A stretch of DNA of 25,219 bases from JAIOQA01 sp035493675 (GCA_035493675.1 DATJIA010000441.1:1-25219); one strand, 5' to 3'. Positions 1 through 8,995 are shown, counted from the first letter of the stretch. The notes: generated by a model from the letters alone, not told the origin. Numbers and translations are program-made.

Positions 1-1446
1 GGCGGCGGCGAGACGCGCCATCACCCGCGCGCGCAGCGGCGTCTCGGCGCCGCCGAGCGCGGCGAGCGCGTCTTCGAGGAGCTGCACCATCACGGCATCG
101 ACCGCGCCCATGACGAGCACCGCCCCGTACGCGAGCGCCGCGCGGGCGAGGAGCGTCGCGTCGCCGAGCTCGCGCGCGATCGCGGCGGCGTCGACGCACA
201 GCGTGCGGCCCGCGGCGTCGCCCGCGCGGATCCGCGCTTCGCCGAGCGCGAGCAGGACCCGCGCGCGCAACGGCGCATCGTCGTCGGGCAGCGCGGCGCG
301 CGCGCGCTCGAGCAGCGCGAGCGCGTCCTCGTACGCGAGCGCGTCGAGGGCCTGCTCGGCGGCGCGGATCGCGTGATCGATCGCCGGCGCGGCGACGTCC
401 GCGCCCCCTTCGAGCAGGTGGTGCGCGATCTCGACCAGCGGCGCGCCGGCGGCGGTGAGCGCGCGCGCGGCGTCGCGGTGGAGCGCCTCTCGCTGCGGAC
501 GAGCCAGGTCGTGGTAGAGCGCCTCGCGATAGAGCGCGTGGGTGAAGCGGAGCCGCCGGCCGTCGGCGATCGCGAGCCCGCTCTTGCGCGCGTCGTCGAG
601 CAGCGCGCCGGCGCCCGCGATCATGCGCTCGACGATCGCGGGATCGAGCTCGACGCCGAGCACCGCGGCCGCCTCGAGCGCGCGGCGCGCCTCGGCGGAG
701 ACCAAGCCGAGGCGCTGGCGGATGATCTCGCGCACGCCGAGCGGGATCGTCGACGGCGCGGCGCGGCCACGCGCCCGCAGATCGCGCACGATCTCGTCGA
801 CGAACAGCGGGTTGCCCTGGGTCGTCGCGAACACGGAGGCGGCGAGCGCGTCGTCGGCGCCGTCGAGCGCGTCCTTGACCAGCGCCGCGACCTCCGGCGC
901 CGCGAGCGGCGCGAGCGGTAGGACGCGCGCGGTGCGGCCGAGGCGCGCGAGCGCGTCGCCGCACTCGGGGCGCAGGCTCGCCTCGAGCGGACGGTACGTC
1001 CCGATCACGATCACGGGCATCGTGCGCAGCTGGCCGGCGATCAGCTCGAGCAAGAGCAGGCTCGAATGATCGGCCGCGTGCAGATCCTCGAGCACGATCA
1101 CGATCGGCGCGCGCGACGCTTCGCGCGCGAGCGCCGCCGCGATCTCGCGGAACAGCGTGAACCGTGTCTCGATCGGATCGCCGGTCGTCAGGGCGCGCGC
1201 GTCGGGGAACGCGACGCCGAGCGCATCGAACGCTTCGCGCCACGGCCAGAACGCCGGCGCGCCGCCGGCCTCCCAGCAGCGCCCCCACGCCACGCGCATC
1301 GATCGATCGCGCGCGACCTCGCACGCTTCGGTCGCGAGCCGCGTCTTGCCGATGCCGGGCTCGTCCGCGAGCAGGAACAACGCGCCGCGTCCCGACGCGA
1401 GCGCAGCGCTCAGCTCCCCGAGCTCCCGATCGCGACCGACGAGCAC
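1..1446 (-). CDS. STAND/AAA-type signalling ATPase, 3' end outside window
   Basis: 482 codons are visible and the C-terminus lies beyond the window edge. The protein begins with a P-loop NTPase core: a Walker A segment DEPGIGKT at about residues 28-35 (the usual first Gly is Asp), a Walker B segment VIVLEDLHAAD at about residues 112-122, and the sensor-like GNPLFVDEI typical of LuxR/MalT-type STAND regulators. A helical, TPR-like region follows. An in-frame TAG lies four codons upstream, so GTG at 1446 is the only sensible start. No good Shine-Dalgarno is visible. The gene lies 34 bp downstream of a small peptide gene on the same strand. It is a paralogue in architecture of the ATPase at 10758-13799, which is also near such a peptide. 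Family assignment is firm. Whether it ends in a LuxR helix-turn-helix or another output domain cannot be seen. A regulatory role is inferred. Confidence 0.85.
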   Translation of the reverse strand, partial: MLVGRDRELGELSAALASGRGALFLLADEPGIGKTRLATEACEVARDRSMRVAWGRCWEAGGAPAFWPWREAFDALGVAFPDARALTTGDPIETRFTLFREIAAALAREASRAPIVIVLEDLHAADHSSLLLLELIAGQLRTMPVIVIGTYRPLEASLRPECGDALARLGRTARVLPLAPLAAPEVAALVKDALDGADDALAASVFATTQGNPLFVDEIVRDLRARGRAAPSTIPLGVREIIRQRLGLVSAEARRALEAAAVLGVELDPAIVERMIAGAGALLDDARKSGLAIADGRRLRFTHALYREALYHDLARPQREALHRDAARALTAAGAPLVEIAHHLLEGGADVAAPAIDHAIRAAEQALDALAYEDALALLERARAALPDDDAPLRARVLLALGEARIRAGDAAGRTLCVDAAAIARELGDATLLARAALAYGAVLVMGAVDAVMVQLLEDALAALGGAETPLRARVMARLAAA

Positions 1447-1480
1447 GACGCGATACTACGCCGTGGGCGTCCCGCCGTGG

Positions 1481-1633
1481 CTATTGGCACCCACCGGTGG
1501 GGCGCGTGTAGCAGGCGTAGCTGAGCGCGTACACCGCGGCGAGCACTTGCTTGAGGTCGCGGTCGTCGATCGTCGAGAGCGAACGGATGGTCTGGGTCTC
1601 GAGGTTCAGCTCCTTGCGGGTCTTCTTCTTCAT
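1481..1633 (-). CDS. Putative RiPP (lanthipeptide-type) precursor peptide A
   Basis: This is a 50-aa peptide. The ATG at 1633 is chosen because a perfect AGGAGG lies 5 nt upstream (complement of 1639-1644). The N-terminal half is Lys-rich and charged, with a leader-like pattern QTIRSL then RDLKQV. The C-terminal half is short, with Ser38, Cys41, Thr43, Thr46 and Cys49 and an ending TGGCQ. This resembles the short orphan class I lanthipeptide leaders (KxLxLxxxTIRxL...L..V) known from myxobacteria and Bacteroidota. The peptide at 15809-15964 shares the leader pattern and TGGC. There is no clear GG/GA cleavage site here. It lies 118 bp after the kinase-WD40 gene and 34 bp before the STAND ATPase. 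No LanB/LanC, radical-SAM or protease gene is seen nearby. It could instead be an unmodified signalling peptide. That it is a real gene is likely; its class is inferred. Confidence 0.7.
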   Translation of the reverse strand: MKKKTRKELNLETQTIRSLSTIDDRDLKQVLAAVYALSYACYTRPTGGCQ

Positions 1634-1751
1634 CGTGGCCTCCTGGGGTGGACGAGTAGCAGGGCGGGTGCCAGCGTTTTCCGCGTATCGCGCGTGAGCC
1701 GGATGACGATCCGTTGCACGTCGTGTGAAAGGCGTGATCGTGGTGTGCAAG

Positions 1752-4700
1752 TCATCGCGTGCACGCCGGGGGCTGGCGCGGGACGATGCGATCGCCGTCG
1801 AGCGCGAACGGCACGCGGCAGCGCAACAGCCGCGCGAGCTCGCCGGGCGCGGCGTCGCGCGGCAGCTCGCGGATCGCGACCGTGCCGTCGTCGGCGGAGG
1901 TGAGGATGCGTGTGCCGTCGGGCGAGAAGCCCGCGGACCAGACCTGCCGTGCGTGCGGGTAGACCGCGAGCAGGTCGCCGGTCCGCGGATCCCACACGCG
2001 CGCGGTGCCGTCGAGCGCGCCGCTGACGTAGAGGTCGCCGTCGGGGCTCCACGCGGCGACCGGCGCCGTGACCTGGCCGACGTGCCCGACGAGCTGGACC
2101 TCGACGGCGCCGGTGCGGGCGTCGAAGATCTTCACCGCTTGACTGACCGGGCTCGCCCCGCGGGCGCCGCTCGGATCGAACCGGACCGCGCCGGGGAGAT
2201 CGGGATCGGGGAGGCTCGTGCGCGGCGCGCCGGTCGCCGCGTCCCACGTGCGCGTGGTGCCGTCGTCGCCGGTGGTCGCGATCGTCGCGCCGTCGGGCGT
2301 GTAGGTCACGGCGCGCACCTGGAAGCCGCCGTGCGCGCGGATCGTGCGCACGAGCGCGCCCTGCGCGGTCCACACGCGGAGCGTGCCGTCGTCGGAGGCC
2401 GACGCGAGCTGCGCGCCGTCGGGCGCCCAGGCGAGCTGGTTCACGGCGCCCGTATGGCCGCGCAGGATCGCGAGCGCGTCGCCGGTGCCGGACCACAGCC
2501 GCACGGTGCCGTCGTCGCCCGCGGTCGCGATCGTGCGCGCGTCGGGCGCGAACGCGGCCCAGCGCACGGCGCCGTCGTGGCCGCGGAGGATCGCGAGCGC
2601 GCGCCCGTCGGCGGCGAAGATGCGCGCGGTGCCGTCGTGCCCGGCGGTGACGACGCGGGTGCCGTCGGCGGAGAAGGCCGCGCTGTCGACGACGCCGGTG
2701 TGACCGACGAGCCACGTGACACGCTCCTGGGGGGTCGCGTCCCACACGATCGCGCGTCCGTCGTCGGACGCCGACGCGAACTGGCGGCCGCTCGGATCGA
2801 GGTCGGCGTCGGAGATGACGTCGCGATGACCCAGCCAGCGCGCGAGCGGTCGACCGGTCGCGACGTCCCACAGCCGCGCGGTGCCGTCGTCGGAGACGGT
2901 GAGCAGCCGCGTGCCGCTCGCGTCGAAGCGCGCGCGGTTGACGCCGGCGGCGTGGCCGATCAGCGTCTGGAGGCGTTCGCCGGTCGCGAGATCCCAGATC
3001 GCGGCGGTGTGATCGTTCGACGCGGTCGCGACGCGCCGGCCGTCGGGGCTGATCTCGGCCCACATGATCGAGGCGTCGTGCGCGAACGTGTAGAGCGTGC
3101 GGCCGGTCTCCACCTCGACGGCGATCGCGGTGCCGTCGCGGCTGGCGGCGACCAGCACGCGGCCGTCGGGCGAGAAGCGGATCGGGCGCACGAGCTGGCG
3201 CTGGTGCGCGACCGCGATCACGCGCCCGGTGGACGCGTCGAAGATGCGCGTGGTGCCGCGCTCGTCGCCGGCGGCGACGCGCGCGCCGTCGGGCGAGTAC
3301 GCGCACGCCGACCAGCCCGCGCCATCGCCTCTCGCGGTGACGAGGCGCGCGCCGCTCTTCGCGTCCCACACGCCGATCGTGTCGTCGGCGCTGGCGGTGA
3401 GGACGCGCGCGCCGTCGGGCGACCACGCGGCGCATCGCACCGAGCCGCCGTGCGCGAGCACCGCGCGCTGCGCGCCCGTCGACGTGTCCCAGATCGCGGC
3501 GGTGCCGTCGGCGCTCGCGGTGACGACCGACGCGTCGTCGGGCGCGAAGCTCGCGTCGAGCACGACGTCCTGGTGCGCGAGCGCGTGCACGAGCGCGCCG
3601 CTCTGCGCGTCCCAGATGCGCGCGCGATGATCGTAGCTGGCCGTGACGAGGCGCCGGCCGTCGTGCGAGAAGCGCGGGCTGCGCACCGGGCCGTCGTGCG
3701 CGAGCTCGACCCGCTCGCCGCTCGCGGCGGCGACGGCTTCTCCGACGAGGAAGTCGTGCGCGCGGCCCTTGGCGCCGAACGACGCCGCGCGCGCGAGGTA
3801 GGCGAGCCCTTGCAGCGGATCGCCATCGAGGACGAGGCGGCGTCCCTGCGCCTCGTACTGCTGCTCGAGCGTGTCGTGCAGCTGCGTCGCGTAGTCCTCG
3901 GCGCGCGCGCGCTGGCGATTCGCCGCCGCGTTCGAGAACAGCAGCGCGATCACGCCGGACGCGAGCGCCGCGAAGGCGATCGCCATCGCGCCGGTGCGCC
4001 GACGGCGGGTGCGGCGCGCGTCGGCGAGGCTCGCGTCCGCGAACGCCTCCTCGACGGTGGTGAGCGCGCCCGCGGTGCGCATGCGCCACATGCGGTACTC
4101 GGCGAGCGCGTCGCCGCGCCACAAGAGGCCGGTCGGTCGCCCGCGATCCTCCCACTGGCGCGCGGCCGCGCGCAGCTGATCGCGGAGGCGCGCGCCCTCG
4201 GCGTCCTCGCGCCGCCACGTGACGAGGCGCGGCCACGCGTCGAGCAGCGCCTCGTGCGCGATCTCGACGCGCTCGCCCGCGCCCTCGGACACGACGACGA
4301 GCCGCGCCTCGACGAGCAACTCGACGACGATCCCAGGCGCCGCTCGGGGCGCTACCCCGGGTCCTCGCGCGCCGGCTTCGCCGGTTGCGCTCGGCTCGGC
4401 CTTCGGCCTCGGCCCCGCCCCTCTTCGCGGCGCCATCTCGCGCGCGAGGATCTGGGCGAGCTCGTCGCGCGAGAGGACCGCGCGCGTGCCCTCCGCGGTG
4501 ACGAGGTGGCGGAACGCCTCGCGCACGAGCCGCTGATCGTCGGCGGGCATCGCGGTGAGCGTCGCCTCCGCGTGCTGCGCGAGCGCGCCGCCGACGCCGC
4601 CGATCGACGCGTACGCCTTGCGCGAGAGCTGCCGGAAGCGGCGATCGCGCAGCTCCCACAAGCGGCTCGCGGTGAACGAGAGGAGCGCGAGCGCGCCGGG

Positions 4701-7190
4701 CGCGTCGGCGATCGCGCGCACGATCTCGTCGGCGAGCGCCGGATCGTCGAGCTCGTAGCCGGCGCGGCGCAGCGGCTCGACGAGGATGCGGCGCAGATCG
4801 TCGGGCGCGGGCGTCGTGACGAGCGTGAGCCCGTGCGCGATCCGCGCGCGCCACGCGGGCATCGCCTCGGCGCGCAGCAAGAAGTCGTCGCGGATCGTGA
4901 AGACCACGCGCACCGGATCATCCGCGGTGCGCGCGAGCCGCGCGATCGCGTCGGCGAAGCGCGCACGCTCGCCGGCGTCGTCGCACAGCGTGAACAGCTC
5001 CTCGAGCTGATCGACGACCAGGACGAACGTGCCGCGCGCGGGCCTCGACGCGAGCCGCGAGGTCAGGCTCGCCATCGGCGACGGCCCGGGCCGCATCGTG
5101 ATCGCGGTCCACCCGTCGGGGAGCGACGGGATGACGCCGGCCTGGACGAACGAGCTCTTGCCCGCGCCCGACGGACCGACGACCGTGCACAACGGCTGGA
5201 CGCGGAGCCGATTGACGAACGCCTCGACCTCGCGCTCGCGGCCGACGAAGCGAGCCGCGTCGTCGCGACCGAACGCCGCGAGCCCGGGGAACGGACAGGT
5301 CTCGTCGGCGGTGCTCGCGGCCGACGAGTCCGCGCTGTCACCGACGAGCTCGCCGAGCGCCTCCCACGGCGCGGCGTCGTCGCGCTCGAACGCGCCGGGC
5401 AGGGCGATCATGCGCGCGCCGGTCTTGCCGTGGCCTTCGAGCAGGAACAGCTCGTCGGCGGCGCCCGGCGACGGCGCCGCGACCGCCGCGAACGGCGAGA
5501 GCGCGATCGCGATCGCGCCGCTGTCGTCGGCGAACGCGACCTGACCGGGCGGTAACGATCGCCCGCGAATCGCGACGTGCGCGCGCGCGCGACCGCGAAC
5601 GCCCATCCACGCGTCGGCGCCGCCGTCGCGCGTGACGACCAGCGGATACGCGTCGAGGAACGCGAGCTCGTCGAGCGCCGCCGCGACCAGCGGCATCGCG
5701 CGCGCGAGCAGCTCGCGGACCTGCTCGTCGGTGGTCACCTCCTCGTCGCGCATCGCGATCAGCGCACGCAGCGCGCCGGCGCCGCCGCCGGCGAGCGCGA
5801 CCAGCTCCGGGATCGGGTGCGCGTCCTTGATCGAGACGAACGGACGACAGAGCGCGCGCGAGAGATCGAGCCATTCCCCGTCGGTGAGGGCGCGGCGGCG
5901 CAACCGTCGCAGCTCGTCGCCGAGGAAGCTGGTGCGCGGCGCGCCGCCGATCTGCGCGTGCGCCGCCAGCGACGCGATCGCGACCAGCCGGACGCTCGCG
6001 CGCGCGAGCTGCCACACGGCGTCGCGCGCTTGATGCGCGTTGCGCGCGCCGTCGAGCGCCGCGACCGCCGCCGCGATCGGCTCCGGCGAGCTGGTCAAGA
6101 CGCGCAGGCGCACCGCCTCCGGAAGCTTCGGCAGCCCCGCGTCCTCGACGGCGACGCCGCTCGCCGCGCGGAACGCGGCCGCGAGCTCCAAGACGCTCGC
6201 GAAGCGATCGCTCGGCTGCTTCGCGAGCGCGCGCGCGAGCACCGCGTCGAGCGCGGGCGGGAAGCCGTCGCCGAGCGAGGGCACCGGCTCCTTCGCGTGC
6301 GCGAGCGCGATCGCCATGCGCGAGGTGCCGCCGAACGGCGGCCGTCCGGTCAGCGCCTCGAAGCACAAGACGCCGAGCGCGTACTGATCGGTGCGCGCGT
6401 CGGCGGCGCTCGCGTCCCGCCACTGCTCCGGCGCCATGTAGATCGGCGTGCCCATCGCCGAGCCTTGCTCGGTCAACCGATCACCCGACGACGCGCGTCG
6501 ATCCGACGCCGCCGGCGCGGTCGCGTCGAGCGACGTGTCGACCTCGTGCACCACCGCCGCGCGCCGGACCGGCGCCGGCTCGTTGCCGGTCTTCGCGATG
6601 CCGAGATCGAGGAGCTTCGGCAACAGGCGACCCGCGCGCGCCAGCACCATCACGTTCGCGGGCTTGAGATCGCGGTGCACGATCCCTTGCTCGTGCGCCG
6701 TGTGGATCACCTCGCCGAGACGCTCGACGAGCGGGACCAGCCGCTCGAGCGCGATCGGCCCGTGCGCCTCGAGCATCCGATCGAGCGGCGTGCCGCGCAC
6801 CAGCTCCATCGCGATCCACAGGACGCCGTCGGGCTCGGCGCCGAACGCGTAGATGTGCGCGGCGTACGGATGATCGAGCCGCGACGCGAGCTGCGCCTCG
6901 CGCAGGAACCGCTGCGCGATCGTGTCGCTCGTGCGGTGCCGCGTGTGCAGCACCTTGATCACGGCCTCGCGGGCGAGCGCGGTCTGCTCCGCGCGATAGA
7001 CCATGCCGAAGCCGCCGCTCGACAAGAGCTCGCGCACGACGAACTCGCCGAACGTCCGTCCGATCAGCGGATCGATCCCAGGCGCCGCTCGGGGTGCTGC
7101 CCCGGGTCCGGGCGCGCCGGCTTCGCCGGTCGCGCCCGGCTCGGCCTTCGGCCTCGGCCCTGCCCCTTCTCGCGGCGCCATCAGCGTCAT
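1752..7190 (-). CDS. Ser/Thr protein kinase - nSTAND NTPase - WD40 multidomain protein
   Basis: 1812 aa. The start at 7190 overlaps the stop of the upstream activator gene as ATGA. Order: a repeat-encoded Pro/Ala-rich N-terminus (about 5-39); a Hanks-type kinase (about 45-345) with Gly loop SSGGFG, Lys79, HRDLKPAN at 172-179, DLG at 195-197 and APE at 253-255; a region of unknown function (about 355-640); an NTPase with Walker A GPSGAGKS near 672-679; a 36-residue repeat-encoded insert at about 918-954; a membrane helix near 1067-1087; and about 15 WD40 repeats (about 1155-1795), enough for two seven- to eight-bladed propellers. All catalytic kinase residues are present, so it should be active. 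The single helix suggests a cytosolic kinase/NTPase with the propellers across the membrane, though topology is unproven. Translational coupling to an FHA-domain activator suggests that this kinase phosphorylates it. Confidence 0.93.
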   Translation of the reverse strand: MTLMAPREGAGPRPKAEPGATGEAGAPGPGAAPRAAPGIDPLIGRTFGEFVVRELLSSGGFGMVYRAEQTALAREAVIKVLHTRHRTSDTIAQRFLREAQLASRLDHPYAAHIYAFGAEPDGVLWIAMELVRGTPLDRMLEAHGPIALERLVPLVERLGEVIHTAHEQGIVHRDLKPANVMVLARAGRLLPKLLDLGIAKTGNEPAPVRRAAVVHEVDTSLDATAPAASDRRASSGDRLTEQGSAMGTPIYMAPEQWRDASAADARTDQYALGVLCFEALTGRPPFGGTSRMAIALAHAKEPVPSLGDGFPPALDAVLARALAKQPSDRFASVLELAAAFRAASGVAVEDAGLPKLPEAVRLRVLTSSPEPIAAAVAALDGARNAHQARDAVWQLARASVRLVAIASLAAHAQIGGAPRTSFLGDELRRLRRRALTDGEWLDLSRALCRPFVSIKDAHPIPELVALAGGGAGALRALIAMRDEEVTTDEQVRELLARAMPLVAAALDELAFLDAYPLVVTRDGGADAWMGVRGRARAHVAIRGRSLPPGQVAFADDSGAIAIALSPFAAVAAPSPGAADELFLLEGHGKTGARMIALPGAFERDDAAPWEALGELVGDSADSSAASTADETCPFPGLAAFGRDDAARFVGREREVEAFVNRLRVQPLCTVVGPSGAGKSSFVQAGVIPSLPDGWTAITMRPGPSPMASLTSRLASRPARGTFVLVVDQLEELFTLCDDAGERARFADAIARLARTADDPVRVVFTIRDDFLLRAEAMPAWRARIAHGLTLVTTPAPDDLRRILVEPLRRAGYELDDPALADEIVRAIADAPGALALLSFTASRLWELRDRRFRQLSRKAYASIGGVGGALAQHAEATLTAMPADDQRLVREAFRHLVTAEGTRAVLSRDELAQILAREMAPRRGAGPRPKAEPSATGEAGARGPGVAPRAAPGIVVELLVEARLVVVSEGAGERVEIAHEALLDAWPRLVTWRREDAEGARLRDQLRAAARQWEDRGRPTGLLWRGDALAEYRMWRMRTAGALTTVEEAFADASLADARRTRRRRTGAMAIAFAALASGVIALLFSNAAANRQRARAEDYATQLHDTLEQQYEAQGRRLVLDGDPLQGLAYLARAASFGAKGRAHDFLVGEAVAAASGERVELAHDGPVRSPRFSHDGRRLVTASYDHRARIWDAQSGALVHALAHQDVVLDASFAPDDASVVTASADGTAAIWDTSTGAQRAVLAHGGSVRCAAWSPDGARVLTASADDTIGVWDAKSGARLVTARGDGAGWSACAYSPDGARVAAGDERGTTRIFDASTGRVIAVAHQRQLVRPIRFSPDGRVLVAASRDGTAIAVEVETGRTLYTFAHDASIMWAEISPDGRRVATASNDHTAAIWDLATGERLQTLIGHAAGVNRARFDASGTRLLTVSDDGTARLWDVATGRPLARWLGHRDVISDADLDPSGRQFASASDDGRAIVWDATPQERVTWLVGHTGVVDSAAFSADGTRVVTAGHDGTARIFAADGRALAILRGHDGAVRWAAFAPDARTIATAGDDGTVRLWSGTGDALAILRGHTGAVNQLAWAPDGAQLASASDDGTLRVWTAQGALVRTIRAHGGFQVRAVTYTPDGATIATTGDDGTTRTWDAATGAPRTSLPDPDLPGAVRFDPSGARGASPVSQAVKIFDARTGAVEVQLVGHVGQVTAPVAAWSPDGDLYVSGALDGTARVWDPRTGDLLAVYPHARQVWSAGFSPDGTRILTSADDGTVAIRELPRDAAPGELARLLRCRVPFALDGDRIVPRQPPACTR
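4329..4437 (-). repeat. 109-bp palindromic dispersed repeat, copy A, inside the NTPase region
   Basis: The 109 bp match copy B (7074-7182) at 100 positions with no gaps. The copy is read in frame on the minus strand, adding about 36 Pro/Ala/Gly/Arg-rich residues between the end of a helical stretch (LAQILARE) and a strand (VVELLVEARL) that would normally be nearly continuous in this NTPase family. The ends carry an imperfect inverted repeat (GGCGCCG near the left end, CGGCGCC at the right end). Internal hairpins include CGGGG/CCCCG around a 5-nt loop, and a stem around CCGG-cttcg-CCGG preserved by G-T pairing. The structure and the in-frame location suggest an inserted mobile or REP-like sequence. 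Confidence 0.85.
7074..7182 (-). repeat. 109-bp palindromic dispersed repeat, copy B, at the kinase N-terminus
   Basis: This copy lies directly after the activator/kinase ATGA junction and encodes residues about 4-39 of the kinase, just before its conserved start region (DPLIGRTFGEF). It has the same length and reading frame as copy A with nine substitutions. Hairpin 1 is CGGGG 7090-7094 with CCCCG 7100-7104. Hairpin 2 pairs 7111-7120 with 7126-7136, ten pairs with one bulged T. The copy also contains an ATG (7181) that could serve as an alternative start. The original kinase start was probably just after the repeat (inference). Confidence 0.85.
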
Positions 7191-8854
7191 CGCTTGCGCG
7201 GCCTCGGCAGGTCGTACGCGATCATGCGGTTGATCAGCGTGCGTCGCGACACGCCGACGATCTTCGCGGCCTCGGTCTGGTTGCCGCCGGTCGCGACGAG
7301 CGCATCCATGATCCGCTGGCGCTCGGGATTGAGCGAGTACTCCTCGACGGGAATCGGCTGCGTCTCCGCGGGCGCGCGTCGCGATCGCATCGTCTCCGCC
7401 GGCAGGTGCACGACGTCGATCATCGCGCCCTCGCACAGGACCGCGGCGCGCTCGATCACGTTGCGCAGCTCGCGGATGTTGCCCGGCCACGCGTACGCCT
7501 CGAGCAGCGCGAGCGCGTCGCTCGAGATCCCGGGCGGCAGGCGGCCGGCGCGGTCCGCGCTCTGCTCGAGGAACGCGCGCGCGAGCCCGGCGATCTCGGA
7601 GACGCGCCGGCGCAGCGGCGGGATCGCGAGCGAGACGCCGTTCAACCGGAAGTAGAGATCCTGCCGGAAGCTGCCCTTCGCGATCTCCGCCTCGAGATCG
7701 CGGTGGGTCGCCGCGAGGAAGCGCACGTCGATCGGTCGCGACGCCAAGCCGCCGACCGGCAGCACCTGGCGCGTCTCGATCACGCGCAAGAGCTTCACCT
7801 GGATGCTCGGCGGCAGCTCGCCGATCTCGTCGAGGAACACGGTGCCGCCGTCGGCCGTCTCGAGCAGGCCCGGCTTCGCCTGCACCGCGCCGGTGAACGC
7901 GCCGCGCTCGTGCCCGAACAGCTCGCTCTCGAGCAGCGCCTCCGGCAGCGCCGCGCAGTGCAGCTGCAAGAACGGCCGCGACGCGCGCGGCGACAGCCGG
8001 TGCAGCCGCTCGGCGAGCACCTCCTTGCCGACGCCGGTCTCGCCGGTGATCAGCACGCTGATCGTCGACGCCGCGATCCGCTCGACGACGCGATCGATCG
8101 TGCCCATCGCGTCCGCGATCCGGATCGTGGTGTCGCCGGTCGTCTCGCCGCCGGCGACGCGCAGGAGCGCGTACGGATCGCGCCCGTCGATCGGGTAGCG
8201 CGCGATGCCGATCTGGACGGGGCGCGCGCACGCCGCGCGCATGCGGGCGGTGATCGCGTCGGCATCGGCGGGCGGGCTCTCGACGAGGAGCACCTCGTAC
8301 TCGCCGGGGCCGTAGCGCCCGATCACGTCCATCGCGCGCAGCTCGCCGGTGATCGCCGGCTCGAGCGACGCGTCGTCGCGATCGCCGTGGACGCGCACGA
8401 CCGCGAAGCGCGTGCCGCGCGCGCACTCCTCCTCGAGGCGCGCCTCGAAGTGGCCGTGCTCCCACACGTGCCGCGGCGGGGCCGACGCCGCGCGCTGCTG
8501 CACGATGATCATCACGTCGCCGAGATCGATCGGCTCGCCGCACGAGATCGCCGCGATCTGATTCGGCACCAGGCGACGCCCGCGGACCTTGGTGCCGTTC
8601 GCGCTGCCGAGATCTTGCACGGCGAGCTGCGGGCCGAGCAGGAGCGCCGCGTGCTGGCGCGAGACCGATCGATGATCGATCCGGATGTCGGCGCCCTCGA
8701 CGCGGCCGATCACGACCCGGCCGTCGTCGGGCAACGGGCGCGTCGCGTCGACGCCCTCGCCGACCACCGCGACGTACAACTTGCCCGGGCCTCGCTCGGC
8801 GATCGGCTCGTCGCCCGGTTCGAATGTCTTGTACGCGTCGGCCGCTACCGTCAT
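7187..8854 (-). CDS. FHA / degenerate GGDEF-like / sigma-54 activator (bEBP)
   Basis: 555 aa with an ATG at 8854 and GGAGG 5 nt upstream. Residues 46-115 form an FHA phosphothreonine-binding domain with Arg51, Ser65, His68 and Asn86 in the conserved places. Residues about 145-235 resemble a decayed GGDEF domain: the active-site motif position reads GPGEY, followed by QIGIARYP. The sigma-54 AAA+ domain (about 245-470) has Walker A GETGVGKE 271-278, GAFTGA 318-323 and Walker B GGTVFLDE 336-343. A Fis-type helix-turn-helix is at about 512-545. GAFTGA and both Walker motifs are intact, so it should activate sigma-54 RNA polymerase. The downstream kinase gene overlaps it by ATGA. FHA binding to a phosphorylated kinase or substrate is the known logic of such pairs. 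The partner here is inferred. Confidence 0.95.
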   Translation of the reverse strand: MTVAADAYKTFEPGDEPIAERGPGKLYVAVVGEGVDATRPLPDDGRVVIGRVEGADIRIDHRSVSRQHAALLLGPQLAVQDLGSANGTKVRGRRLVPNQIAAISCGEPIDLGDVMIIVQQRAASAPPRHVWEHGHFEARLEEECARGTRFAVVRVHGDRDDASLEPAITGELRAMDVIGRYGPGEYEVLLVESPPADADAITARMRAACARPVQIGIARYPIDGRDPYALLRVAGGETTGDTTIRIADAMGTIDRVVERIAASTISVLITGETGVGKEVLAERLHRLSPRASRPFLQLHCAALPEALLESELFGHERGAFTGAVQAKPGLLETADGGTVFLDEIGELPPSIQVKLLRVIETRQVLPVGGLASRPIDVRFLAATHRDLEAEIAKGSFRQDLYFRLNGVSLAIPPLRRRVSEIAGLARAFLEQSADRAGRLPPGISSDALALLEAYAWPGNIRELRNVIERAAVLCEGAMIDVVHLPAETMRSRRAPAETQPIPVEEYSLNPERQRIMDALVATGGNQTEAAKIVGVSRRTLINRMIAYDLPRPRKR

Positions 8855-8995
8855 CGTGCCTCCACTCCCTTGGCGTGACGATTCGTGGAACGGCCGTGAC
8901 TACGCTCTCCGAAGCCGGCCGTTACAGCGTCCAACCTCGCGGAACCGCGTGGGAGTGGGCGTGGTAATGGCCGTGGAAACGCGCGGGAGCGCGGC

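Noticed and set aside
1850..3720. Recurrent GTGCCGTCGTCGG-like words that could look like tandem DNA repeats or a CRISPR
   Set aside because: They are codons for the SDDGTA-type motif in successive WD40 blades, with irregular identity and spacing set by protein structure.
1725..5555. 1276-aa plus-strand ORF opposite the kinase gene
   Set aside because: The minus-strand frame encodes clear kinase, NTPase and WD40 domains; the plus ORF is low-complexity Arg/Ala-rich and an effect of GC-rich antisense DNA.
7191..8543. Upstream extension of the kinase reading frame to 8543
   Set aside because: This part lies in an alternative frame of the activator gene and is Arg/Ala-rich without motifs; the ATGA start at 7190 fits far better.
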